A stretch of DNA of 6,489 nucleotides from an uncultured Oscillospiraceae bacterium (GCA_902462635.1 CABQCN010000087.1:1-6489); one strand, 5' to 3'. Shown: positions 1 through 5,665, counted from the first letter of the stretch. Notes: generated by a model not told the origin, from the sequence alone. A program made the numbers and translations.

Positions 1-149
1 CAAAATGCTGTTGTTTTTCCAACACACTCCGTATCGTCAAGACGCTGTCTTGCTATAAGCTCCGCAAAATAGCCGTTGTTTGCAATCAGTTCGTCATACT
101 TGCCGTCCTTGATGATCTTGCCCTGGCCGAGCGCGACAATCCGGTCGTC
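1..149 (-). pseudogene. ABC exporter relic: C-terminal end of the ATPase domain, runs off the left edge
   Basis: Reading leftward from 149, the minus strand gives DDRIVALGQGKIIKDG, then KYDELIANNGYFAELIARQ, then RLDDTECVGKTTAF with no stop before the window edge. This is the standard last part of an ABC ATPase, just after the H-loop: D-R-I-V-x-L-x-x-G-K-I-x-x-D-G, followed by the YDELI...GYFAELIARQ helix of exporter-type (permease-ATPase fusion) proteins. Walker A, the signature motif, Walker B and the H-loop are all absent. The segment is preceded, one frame away, by transmembrane-domain sequence, so most of the ATPase is lost. Similarity to a true ABC C-terminus is clear. Assignment to the bacteriocin or lanthipeptide (NHLP-type) exporters is from memory of that family and less sure. 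Confidence 0.75.
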
Positions 150-391
150 AGTACGGTATTGACCAGCATATTGCAGAGTGTAACGCAGGCGAGGAATACG
201 GCGACCGCGGCAAGCAATTGCAGGCTTCCCGACTCAATTACGGTCGAAAAAATAATACTGTTTATTTTGAGCAGAAACAGGCCGATGAGCAATACTGCAA
301 AGGTTGCCGCCCCAATGAGTACAAAATCTGAAACCGACAGTGTGCCGATGATATAGCGGCAATTGAATACGGCGGGAGAAGGTGAAGAAAT
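150..391 (-). pseudogene. ABC exporter relic: part of the transmembrane domain
   Basis: The frame is open from a TGA at 392-394 down to the junction near 149. It reads RYIIGTLSVSDFVLIGAATF, a hydrophobic helix (AVLLIGLFLLKINSIIF), the loop STVIESGSLQLL and a second helix (AAVAVFLACVTL). It then reads CNMLVNTVLTTGL before meeting the ATPase tail in another frame. The order helix, FSxVIxSG, helix is typical of the first two membrane segments of NHLP-type bacteriocin export ABC permease/ATPases. CNMLVNTVLTTGL resembles a segment that lies further on, at the start of the next helix pair, so an additional in-frame deletion after ACVTL is possible. No plausible start codon with a ribosome site exists. 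A working exporter cannot be made from this; it is debris or a misassembled gene. Confidence 0.6.
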
Positions 392-590
392 TCATCTGAT
401 TACCGTGCGGGAAAGCGGCACGTTTATCATCCCGCGCAGCATGCAGCATACGTCGCAGGTCATCCACTTTGCAAGAGCGGCCGGGCCATAAGGACTTGCA
501 GGTCACCTGAAATATTATCTGCATCTGTCCGACCAAATGGGTACCAAAAGAGCCGATATTTTAAAAAGTATGTACCAAAGAAAAACATAG
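357..590 (+). pseudogene. Unrecognised plus-strand gene relic with an in-frame stop
   Basis: One plus-strand frame, open after a TAG at 354-356, reads GEGEEIHLITVRESG, then TFIIPRSMQHTSQVIHFARAAGP, a TAA at 489-491, then GLAGHLKYYLHLSDQ, MGTKRADILKSMYQRKT and a TAG at 588-590. Both halves have protein-like composition and the same codon style as the intact genes, and they share the frame, which suggests one decayed gene with a nonsense codon. P-R-S-M-Q-H resembles cupin motif 2 (PxGxxH). Alternatively HTSQV...AGH...YYLHLSD faintly recalls the C-terminal boxes of a tyrosine recombinase. Neither match is firm. There is no start codon with a ribosome site, and its left end abuts the ABC relic on the opposite strand. 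I give no function. Confidence 0.35.
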
Positions 591-601
591 AGAGAATCGA
601 T

Positions 602-643
602 TTTGCCAACCTTTTATTTTCAGGTTGGCAAATGGTTGGCAAA
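602..643. repeat. 10-bp inverted repeat with an added direct copy (TTTGCCAACC / GGTTGGCAAA)
   Basis: TTTGCCAACC at 602-611 is the exact reverse complement of GGTTGGCAAA at 623-632, across an 11-nt spacer. After one T, GGTTGGCAAA is repeated exactly at 634-643. The hairpin has no T-run directly after it on either strand, so it is not a standard intrinsic terminator. It lies between the plus-strand relic and the terminator of the GGGtGRT gene. It could be an operator with three half-sites, the end of a lost mobile element, or a recombination site. The sequence does not decide. Confidence 0.6.
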
Positions 644-654
644 ACAGCCGAAGA

Positions 655-698
655 GATAAAAATAGAAGGCCTTCGGAGCCATTTCTCCGGGGCCTTCT
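655..698 (-). terminator. Rho-independent terminator of the Fe-S scaffold/GGGtGRT operon
   Basis: On the minus strand an outer 8-bp stem (AGAAGGCC with GGCCTTCT; 691-698 and 664-671) surrounds a small internal loop and an inner 5-bp stem (CGGAG with CTCCG; 685-689 and 674-678) with a 6-nt loop. The stem is followed at once by ATTTTTAT (656-663). It begins 35 nt after the stop codon of the GGGtGRT gene and points the right way, so it should end that transcript. Confidence 0.85.
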
Positions 699-733
699 GT
701 CATAGAAAATCCTTATTTTATAAGCCTTTGCGT

Positions 734-1732
734 TTATTTCATCGCTTCTTCCACCGCCACGGCGCAAGCAACCGTCGCCCCGACCATGGGGTTGTTGCCC
801 ATACCGATCAGACCCATCATTTCCACATGCGCAGGAACGGAAGAAGACCCCGCGAACTGCGCGTCGCCGTGCATGCGTCCCATGGAATCCGTGAGACCGT
901 AAGAAGCAGGTCCCGCCGCCACGTTATCCGGATGCAGCGTACGTCCCGTGCCGCCGCCCGAAGCAACGGAGAAATACTTCTTTCCGTGTTCGATCGCCCA
1001 TTTTTTATAAGTGCCCGCAACAAGATGCTGGAACCTGGTCGGGTTCGTAGAGTTGCCCGTGATAGAAACGTCCACCGCTTCTTTCTGCATAATAGCAACG
1101 CCCTCGTTGACGTCATTCGCCCCGTAGCAGCGTACATTGGCGCGGTCCCCATTCGAGAATTTCTTCACATCCGTAACGTGCAGCTCTCTTGTGGTAAAAT
1201 CAAAATCCGTCTTTACGTAAGTAAAGCCGTTGATTCTGGAAATGATATACGCCGCATCTTTCCCCAGGCCGTTGAGAATGACCTGAAGCGGTTCTTTTCT
1301 GACTTTATTCGCAGTCCTTGCAATCCCGATCGCACCCTCTGCCGCAGCAAACGATTCGTGTCCCGCAAGGAAGCAGAAGCATTTCGTTTCCTCGCGGAGC
1401 AGCATTGCGCCGAGATTCCCGTGACCGATGCCGACTTCTCTCGCATCCGCAACGGAACCGGGGATGCAAAACGCCTGCAGGCCGATGCCAATGGCTTCGG
1501 CAGCCTCGGCTGCGTTTTTGACTTTTTTCTGAAAGGCAATCGCGCAGCCGAGCGTATATGCCCATACCGCGTTTTCGAAAGCGATCGGCTGTACGCCTTT
1601 CACGATTTCCGCAACATCCACGCCTTTGGCGTCACAGATCGCCTTTGCATCTTCCAAAGAGGCAATCCCATATTCCGCCATAGCTTTGCTGATGCCGTCT
1701 ATTCTTCTTTCATAACCTTCAAATCTTACCAT
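734..1732 (-). CDS. GGGtGRT family protein
   Basis: This is a full-length 332-residue member of the GGGtGRT family, a highly conserved protein of anaerobic Firmicutes whose reaction is not known to me. The name-giving motif, ASGGGTGRTLHPDN, is at residues 257-270. Other strongly conserved-looking blocks are GLQAFCIPGSV (84-94), GHGNLGAMLLREETKCF (103-119), FLAGHESFAAAEGAI (121-135), ITGNSTNPTRFQH (224-236) and the C-terminal SSSVPAHVEMMG...NNPMVGATVA. There is no signal peptide or membrane segment, so it is cytoplasmic. Cysteines at 33, 63, 89, 118, 120 and 202 could bind metal, but this is only a possibility. The ATG start has a perfect AAGGAGG 9 nt upstream, overlapping the stop of the preceding scaffold gene, so the two are co-transcribed and probably translationally coupled. 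Pairing with an Fe-S scaffold suggests a role in cluster handling. The gene looks intact and shows no sign of decay, unlike its partner. Confidence 0.93.
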   Translation of the reverse strand: MVRFEGYERRIDGISKAMAEYGIASLEDAKAICDAKGVDVAEIVKGVQPIAFENAVWAYTLGCAIAFQKKVKNAAEAAEAIGIGLQAFCIPGSVADAREVGIGHGNLGAMLLREETKCFCFLAGHESFAAAEGAIGIARTANKVRKEPLQVILNGLGKDAAYIISRINGFTYVKTDFDFTTRELHVTDVKKFSNGDRANVRCYGANDVNEGVAIMQKEAVDVSITGNSTNPTRFQHLVAGTYKKWAIEHGKKYFSVASGGGTGRTLHPDNVAAGPASYGLTDSMGRMHGDAQFAGSSSVPAHVEMMGLIGMGNNPMVGATVACAVAVEEAMK

Positions 1733-1741
1733 GGTTCGATT

Positions 1742-1748
1742 CCTCCTT
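1742..1748 (-). promoter_or_regulatory. Ribosome binding site of the GGGtGRT gene
   Basis: The minus strand reads AAGGAGG, then 9 nt, then the ATG at 1732. The site overlaps the TAA stop of the upstream scaffold gene (1747-1749), and the gap between the genes is only 14 nt. This fixes the start and suggests translational coupling. Confidence 0.9.
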
Positions 1749-2352
1749 ATTCATTGCGGGGGTCAATGACCTTAACGGCATCGGCGTATCTTCCATATGT
1801 ACCTATGTTTTTATCATACGCTTCTTTGGGATCGGTCCCCTTCTTGATCGCATCCATCATCTTCCCGAGGTTTACGAATTGATACCCGATCACTTCGTCA
1901 TTTTCATCCAGTCCGATGCCAAGGACGTATCCTTCCGCCATTTCCAGGAAACGCACGCCTTTTTCCTTCGTTCCGTACATCGTTCCGACCTGGGAACGGA
2001 GTCCTTTGCCGAGATCCTCGAGGCCTGCCCCGATCGGAAGCCCCTCCTCGGAAAACGCCGACTGCGTTCTGCCGTAGACGATCTGTAAAAATATTTCACG
2101 CATTGCCACGTTGATTGCGTCACATACGAGATCCGTGTTCAGTGCCTCCAAAAGCGTCTTTCCGCCGAGTATTTCAGCCGCCATTGCCGCCGAATGGGTC
2201 ATGCCGGAGCAGCCCAGCGTCTCGATGAGCGCTTCTTCGATAATTCCGTTCTTTACGTTCAGCGTCAGTTTGCAGGCGCCCTGCTGCGGCGCGCACCAGC
2301 CCACGCCGTGCGACAACCCCGAAATATCGGAAATTTCTTTTGCTTGACACAC
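1747..2352 (-). CDS. NifU-like iron-sulfur cluster assembly scaffold protein, 5' end frameshifted
   Basis: The product is the scaffold partner of GGGtGRT proteins, related to the N-terminal NifU/IscU domain that holds nascent Fe-S clusters on cysteines in the cytoplasm. The frame from GTG at 2352 gives 201 residues. Visible blocks are KEISDISGLSHGVGWCAPQQ (5-24), ETLGCSGMTHSAAMAAE (44-60), DLVCDAINVAMRE (74-86), FLQIVYGRTQSAFSE (88-102) and GAGLEDLGKGLRSQVGTMYG (108-127). Candidate ligand cysteines are C20, C27, C48 and C77. The GTG has no ribosome site. The normal start of the family, MNYSHEV, is present upstream at 2384 with a good ribosome site but in another frame. The family stretch between it and QAKEISDISG (roughly AKGPNHGPAPIPEEGKWV in relatives, from memory) is absent. 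The GTG start is therefore probably only what a gene caller would choose. Either the gene is broken, expression needs a -1 shift, or the assembly lost about 55 bp. It is followed by the GGGtGRT gene after 14 nt. Confidence 0.88.
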   Translation of the reverse strand: MCQAKEISDISGLSHGVGWCAPQQGACKLTLNVKNGIIEEALIETLGCSGMTHSAAMAAEILGGKTLLEALNTDLVCDAINVAMREIFLQIVYGRTQSAFSEEGLPIGAGLEDLGKGLRSQVGTMYGTKEKGVRFLEMAEGYVLGIGLDENDEVIGYQFVNLGKMMDAIKKGTDPKEAYDKNIGTYGRYADAVKVIDPRNE

Positions 2353-2384
2353 ATCATTTTTTGTACTTCATGCGAGTAATTCAT
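2346..2384 (-). pseudogene. Displaced 5' end of the scaffold gene (MNYSHEVQKMMCV)
   Basis: The ATG at 2382-2384 has AAAGGGG 10 nt upstream and a strong promoter before it. Its first 13 codons read MNYSHEVQKMMCV, which matches the conserved start of GGGtGRT-associated scaffolds (MNYSHEVEKMCCV-like, from memory). From V13 onward this frame is nonsense (KQKKFPIFRGC...) and ends at 2265, giving a 39-residue product. The true protein continues in a frame offset by one. The joint lies in TGTGTCAAGCAAAA near 2343-2350. Confidence 0.75.
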
Positions 2385-2394
2385 GTGTAAATAA

Positions 2395-2401
2395 CCCCTT
2401 T
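2395..2401 (-). promoter_or_regulatory. Ribosome binding site for the original scaffold start
   Basis: The minus strand reads AAAGGGG, then TTATTTACAC (10 nt), then ATG at 2384. No comparable site precedes the GTG at 2352. This is the main local argument that translation was meant to start at 2384. Confidence 0.75.
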
Positions 2402-2410
2402 CCAAAATTG

Positions 2411-2429
2411 TACGGTTCATTATACCGTA
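2411..2429. repeat. 6-bp dyad around the -10 box, possible operator
   Basis: The minus strand reads TACGGTATAATGAACCGTA: TACGGT and ACCGTA are exact inverted copies separated by 7 nt. The TATAAT box starts inside the first arm. A dimeric repressor bound here would block RNA polymerase, which would suit an Fe-S gene under feedback control (for example by an Rrf2/IscR-type protein), but no regulator is visible. It could also be a weak hairpin at the end of the preceding gene; there is no adequate T-run for a terminator. Confidence 0.4.
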
Positions 2430-2447
2430 GATCTCAGAAAATAACAA
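2419..2447 (-). promoter_or_regulatory. Sigma-A type promoter of the Fe-S scaffold/GGGtGRT operon
   Basis: The -35 box TTGTTA (2442-2447) and the perfect -10 box TATAAT (2419-2424) are separated by exactly 17 nt. The start of transcription would be near 2412, giving a leader of about 28 nt before the ATG at 2384. The -35 box lies inside the last codons of the upstream membrane-protein gene (stop at 2434-2436). The cassette thus has its own promoter. Confidence 0.8.
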
Positions 2448-4131
2448 GCATTCCGAACGACACGGCGGCTGTAAAATCCTTGTAATTCTTGATAAGGATT
2501 CCGTTTTCATCCATGGCCGGATCGAGCTGCGAGGCATCTCCGGCAAGGAGATAAAACTCTTTTGTCCCGCCAGGCTTTTCCTGGAAAAGATACGTTCCCG
2601 CGCGGCAGGGGAAGACTTCCGTGACGCATTGCCCTTCCGCATAAGAAGACGTGCCGAGGATGTCTGCGAAAAGCAGCGCGCCGTTTCCGGAAAGCAGCGA
2701 AACGGATTTGACGGTCCCGTCTGCGAAACGGGAAACATAAGTCCTTTTACCGGAAGAGGACGATTGCGAAACCGGGACGGGACTGTCCATACGCCGCGAG
2801 GGCGGGACGGCAAGCGGTTCGGCGGTATACGCCTCCCCATCTTTCCGTACGGCGACGAGTCCGTAATTATAGCTGTTAACGGTATTCAGCCAGCTTTCCG
2901 CCCGTTTGACGTTCAGAACCATGCTGCCGGAAGTCAGCAGGTTGACATAATAGACATCGTTTCCCGCCGGGTAGATTGCCATATGGTTTTCCAGCATATT
3001 CGTATGCCCGCAGTATCTTGCCGGCAGCTTCATCAGTTCGTACGATGCGCCGCCGTCGTCGCGCAGCAGGTACAGCGCATCTTCGGACGCCGCGATAAAA
3101 GAACCGGGCGTATTCCGGTCCGTACCGGGTAGATATGCGAATATGCGGAAAAGATCTCCGAGTTCCTGGTACAATACCGTTTCCGCGCCGCCGGACACGC
3201 GGATGATACGCTTGTTGTGAACCGTATAATAATACGTGTCGCCGGACGCGCCGGCAAACGTATATTTCGGCAGCGTACCGTAATAGCCGCCATCCACCGC
3301 GGCTTCCGCAGAACCGTTCAGGATATAATCCTGTCCGTTTTTTCTGCAGCAGACGGTGAAATCTTTATAATAATCGTCATAGTTATATACGTCGTCTCCG
3401 GGAAAATAGAGATCTTCCACTTCTCCGGCGATCTGCAGCGTCTCGCCGGAAGCAGGTTCATACCGGTAAAGGTTCCCCGTCAGGTCTAAATAAACGATAC
3501 TGCCGTACGCCTCAAAAACACCGGAAATTTTATTGTTTTCCGCGAGGAGTCCGGTCTGCCCGGCAGTCTCCCCCGCCGGATCGGAGCGGTACAGAAACAG
3601 CTTGTTTGCCTGCGCGTAGCCCGTTGCGTAAATCAGCGTCAGAGCTTCCGTCCCATCGTTCTCCAAAATGTCGAAGCTGTCCACCCTGTCGGAAATAAAG
3701 AACGCTTTTTGCGCAACCGTATCGAAATAATATAAATACGGAATTTCATTGAATTCCAGGCGGTAAACGATGTATCTGCCATCTTCGCTGACAACGCAGT
3801 TTTTCTTATAACGGATCATCTCGCTGAAATCCGTAAAACCGCCGTAATAAGCGATATTGATTCCTTCCGGCGTAATATCTGCGGTCTCCGTCCCCACAGC
3901 CAGCATCAGGCGGTCTTCCCGCACAAAAATGCACGGCTTGTCCGTTTCTTCGATGCCGTATTCCGCATCCGCCCATTCCGTATAAATCAAAGAGCGCTTT
4001 TCCGGCGTATTTTTGACGATCTTTCCCGTCAGCCAGATATCCACCGCATGTAATGTCAAAACAAAATGCAATAAAAACAATATCGCCGCGGCGATCAATC
4101 CCACACTGATGATTTTAACGATTTTCTTCAT
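2434..4131 (-). CDS. Membrane-anchored protein with large beta-rich extracytoplasmic domain (second gene of a pair)
   Basis: I do not recognise the family. The 565-residue product starts MKKIVKII, followed by one hydrophobic segment at about residues 8-28 with no signal-peptidase site, so it is most likely an N-terminal anchor with the rest outside the membrane. The outer part is rich in Tyr, Gly and Asp and contains repeated strand-turn-strand units such as YLYYFDTVAQKAFFI (132-146), IVYLDLTGNLYRYEPASGE (212-230) and DVYYVNLLTSGSMVLNV (402-418). This pattern suits a beta-propeller, but that is inference. A Pro/Ser-rich linker lies at about 452-471, a CC pair at 261-262, and a short hydrophobic tail (FTAAVSFGMLVIF) at the end. 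The start overlaps the preceding gene by 17 nt. GGAGG (4145-4149) is 13 nt upstream, longer than usual, consistent with coupling to the upstream gene. No enzyme motif is seen. A role in envelope sensing or binding is only a guess. Confidence 0.8.
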   Translation of the reverse strand: MKKIVKIISVGLIAAAILFLLHFVLTLHAVDIWLTGKIVKNTPEKRSLIYTEWADAEYGIEETDKPCIFVREDRLMLAVGTETADITPEGINIAYYGGFTDFSEMIRYKKNCVVSEDGRYIVYRLEFNEIPYLYYFDTVAQKAFFISDRVDSFDILENDGTEALTLIYATGYAQANKLFLYRSDPAGETAGQTGLLAENNKISGVFEAYGSIVYLDLTGNLYRYEPASGETLQIAGEVEDLYFPGDDVYNYDDYYKDFTVCCRKNGQDYILNGSAEAAVDGGYYGTLPKYTFAGASGDTYYYTVHNKRIIRVSGGAETVLYQELGDLFRIFAYLPGTDRNTPGSFIAASEDALYLLRDDGGASYELMKLPARYCGHTNMLENHMAIYPAGNDVYYVNLLTSGSMVLNVKRAESWLNTVNSYNYGLVAVRKDGEAYTAEPLAVPPSRRMDSPVPVSQSSSSGKRTYVSRFADGTVKSVSLLSGNGALLFADILGTSSYAEGQCVTEVFPCRAGTYLFQEKPGGTKEFYLLAGDASQLDPAMDENGILIKNYKDFTAAVSFGMLVIF

Positions 4132-5644
4132 TGCCGCGGTCGTACCTCCATTTATGTTTTGCTACGAGTAAAATTATTCCGGTAACAGAGATCAGAAACC
4201 AAGGCATTGCTGCGGGAATATCGTCCAGAACGGAAGACACGCCGAGCGCCCTGCGGAGCCTGCGGATCCCCGCCGCGAATTCATCCACAGAAGCAAAATA
4301 CTTCATTTGATATGTTCCCGCGCCGCTTTCCGCAAGATAGACGTAGACTCCGCCGCCGCGGTCCATATCGTACAAAACGCTCAGATTGCTCGGAATCCGC
4401 ACAGACGTTCCGTTCATAGACAAATAATACGTGTCGCTGTCCGCCGCGTGCGCCTGCGCGAGCGTCAGGATAAAATTTCCGTCCGCATCCAATTTATTTA
4501 CGGATCCCGTCTGGGAAATACTCGGCACCCGGAAATCGTTCAGCGCAGAATATACCTTCATATCGATTTCGCCGCCCTGGGGGTCGAGCTGTACGAGAAA
4601 GGCGGAAGACTGCACCGCACCGCCCTCGTCGGTACGGATTTTTCCCGTATAAACGTAATAATCGATCCCGTTTCCATAGATTTTAAAATCGTCGTACCGT
4701 TCCGCCGCCAGCGAATTCAGGATGAAATCCGATTCGCTGTAATCGAAATATCTGCCGTAGACTGCGAGGTTCCCATCCGGCCTGATCTGGCATTCCATGA
4801 CCGCAGAAATATAATCGTCTTTATTTAAAAGCTCCGTTCTCCATAATGACGCGCCGTTCTCCGCGAACGCTTCGACATAACCGAAGCTGAATCCCTGCCC
4901 GTCTTCTTCGCGCGAAGCGGCGCCGCCGAGATACAAGGTCCCGTTGGAAAGCACGCCGCAGGTGATCACGTTTTTCGGTTCATACGCATACGTCCCGACC
5001 GCCTGTCCGCCCGTATCGTACAATACGGCGCCGCTCGTTCCCGCCGCCAGAATATATTCCATTTTCTCATCGGGAAGAAGGAGTTTCAAAAGCGTTTCTC
5101 CCTCGCGCCGCGGATCGAATTCCGTTTTCCGGACCATCTTCATCGCCCCGCCGTTGACGCGTGCCGAAAAGCTGACGGAATACAAAACGCACAAACCGTT
5201 TTCCTCGCAGAGGATATTGATTTCTTCGGCGTTGGCGCGGATATCCTGGATCGTGCAGGTTTTCAAATCCGTACCGAACTCTCCGTACGCCCTGCGCGCG
5301 CCGGCCGCGTCGTAAATACTGTAATAATATTTATTTTCCTTTGCCAGCGTACCGATTACGACGCAATATCCCGCGTTCCCGGACAGGATGCCGGAACCGC
5401 CCGCGCTCTGCGCGCTGCGCGGCGTGGCATCTGCCGCCTGTCCCGCAGGCTCCGAATCGATGGCAAACAGATAATCGACCGTTTTGTTTTTCGCCTCTTC
5501 GCGTTCCCGTTCCGTAACCGTACCGCCGGACAATAAATAATCGTCGCAGATCTCCACGGCATACCGGAAGCCGCCCGTCATCAATATCAAAAACAATAAA
5601 ACAGATAAAACGCTTATCAGAATCTTCTTCAGCATATTCTTCAT
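4115..5644 (-). CDS. Two-pass membrane protein with beta-rich extracytoplasmic domain (first gene of a pair)
   Basis: I do not recognise the family. The 509-residue product has an N-terminal membrane helix (about 5-23, KKILISVLSVLLFLILMTGG) and a second near the C-terminus (about 489-504, PWFLISVTGIILLVAK), followed by a short charged tail (HKWRYDRGNEENR). The positive charges suggest both ends are inside and residues 30-485 outside. The outer part begins with a charged stretch (TEREREEAKNK, 44-54) and a low-complexity linker (64-88). It then shows repeated beta-type units such as GYCVVIGTLAKENKYYYSIYD (92-112), VITCGVLSNGTLYLGG (226-241), and NLAVYGRYFDYSESDFIL (302-319), which suggest a propeller-like fold. 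It overlaps the next gene by 17 nt and shares its general layout, so the two probably act as a complex. The ATG at 5644 has its GAGG only 1 nt upstream; the ATG at 5635 (codon 4) has the same site 10 nt upstream and may be the true start. Confidence 0.8.
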   Translation of the reverse strand: MKNMLKKILISVLSVLLFLILMTGGFRYAVEICDDYLLSGGTVTEREREEAKNKTVDYLFAIDSEPAGQAADATPRSAQSAGGSGILSGNAGYCVVIGTLAKENKYYYSIYDAAGARRAYGEFGTDLKTCTIQDIRANAEEINILCEENGLCVLYSVSFSARVNGGAMKMVRKTEFDPRREGETLLKLLLPDEKMEYILAAGTSGAVLYDTGGQAVGTYAYEPKNVITCGVLSNGTLYLGGAASREEDGQGFSFGYVEAFAENGASLWRTELLNKDDYISAVMECQIRPDGNLAVYGRYFDYSESDFILNSLAAERYDDFKIYGNGIDYYVYTGKIRTDEGGAVQSSAFLVQLDPQGGEIDMKVYSALNDFRVPSISQTGSVNKLDADGNFILTLAQAHAADSDTYYLSMNGTSVRIPSNLSVLYDMDRGGGVYVYLAESGAGTYQMKYFASVDEFAAGIRRLRRALGVSSVLDDIPAAMPWFLISVTGIILLVAKHKWRYDRGNEENR

Positions 5645-5649
5645 ACCTC
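5645..5649 (-). promoter_or_regulatory. Ribosome binding site favouring codon 4 as start of the first membrane gene
   Basis: The minus strand reads GAGGT directly before the ATG at 5644, too close for normal initiation there. The in-frame ATG at 5633-5635 is about 10 nt from GAGG. The likely protein therefore begins MLKKILIS, three residues shorter. Confidence 0.5.
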
Positions 5650-5656
5650 GCGTGTT

Positions 5657-5662
5657 AGTATA
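5657..5662 (-). promoter_or_regulatory. Possible extended -10 promoter for the membrane-protein pair
   Basis: The minus strand carries TGATATACT: a TATACT -10 box preceded by TGn (extended -10). No convincing -35 box is found 16-18 nt upstream. Transcription would begin near 5650, giving a very short leader. The 50-bp gap to the glycosidase contains no terminator, so read-through from that gene is an alternative. Confidence 0.35.
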
Positions 5663-5665
5663 TCA

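Noticed and set aside
234..536. A 100-codon minus-strand frame starting MVGQMQIIF
   Set aside because: Its second half is a His/Cys-rich shadow of the ABC membrane segment read in the neighbouring frame. Its first half is opposite the plus-strand relic. No start signal.
541..579. Direct repeat GTACCAAA (541-548 and 572-579)
   Set aside because: Eight bases repeated once, 31 bp apart, in AT-rich debris is likely by chance, and there is no promoter or gene it could serve.
602..632. The 10-bp inverted repeat as a bidirectional terminator
   Set aside because: There is no T-run directly after the stem on either strand; the T-rich part is in the loop. A proper terminator exists nearby at 655-698.
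632..1882. A 416-codon open frame on the plus strand
   Set aside because: It lies wholly opposite the terminator, the well-conserved GGGtGRT gene and the 3' end of the scaffold gene. Its protein is rich in Arg, His, Phe and Cys without any family pattern, as expected for an antisense shadow. It has no ribosome site.
2265..2840. A 191-codon minus-strand frame that contains the scaffold ATG
   Set aside because: Upstream of 2384 it is an out-of-frame reading of the 565-residue gene. Only the 13 codons from 2384 are meaningful, and these are listed as the displaced scaffold start.
4307..4828. A 173-codon plus-strand frame
   Set aside because: It is antisense to the 509-residue membrane protein, Arg/Val/Ile-rich without recognisable features, and has no ribosome site.
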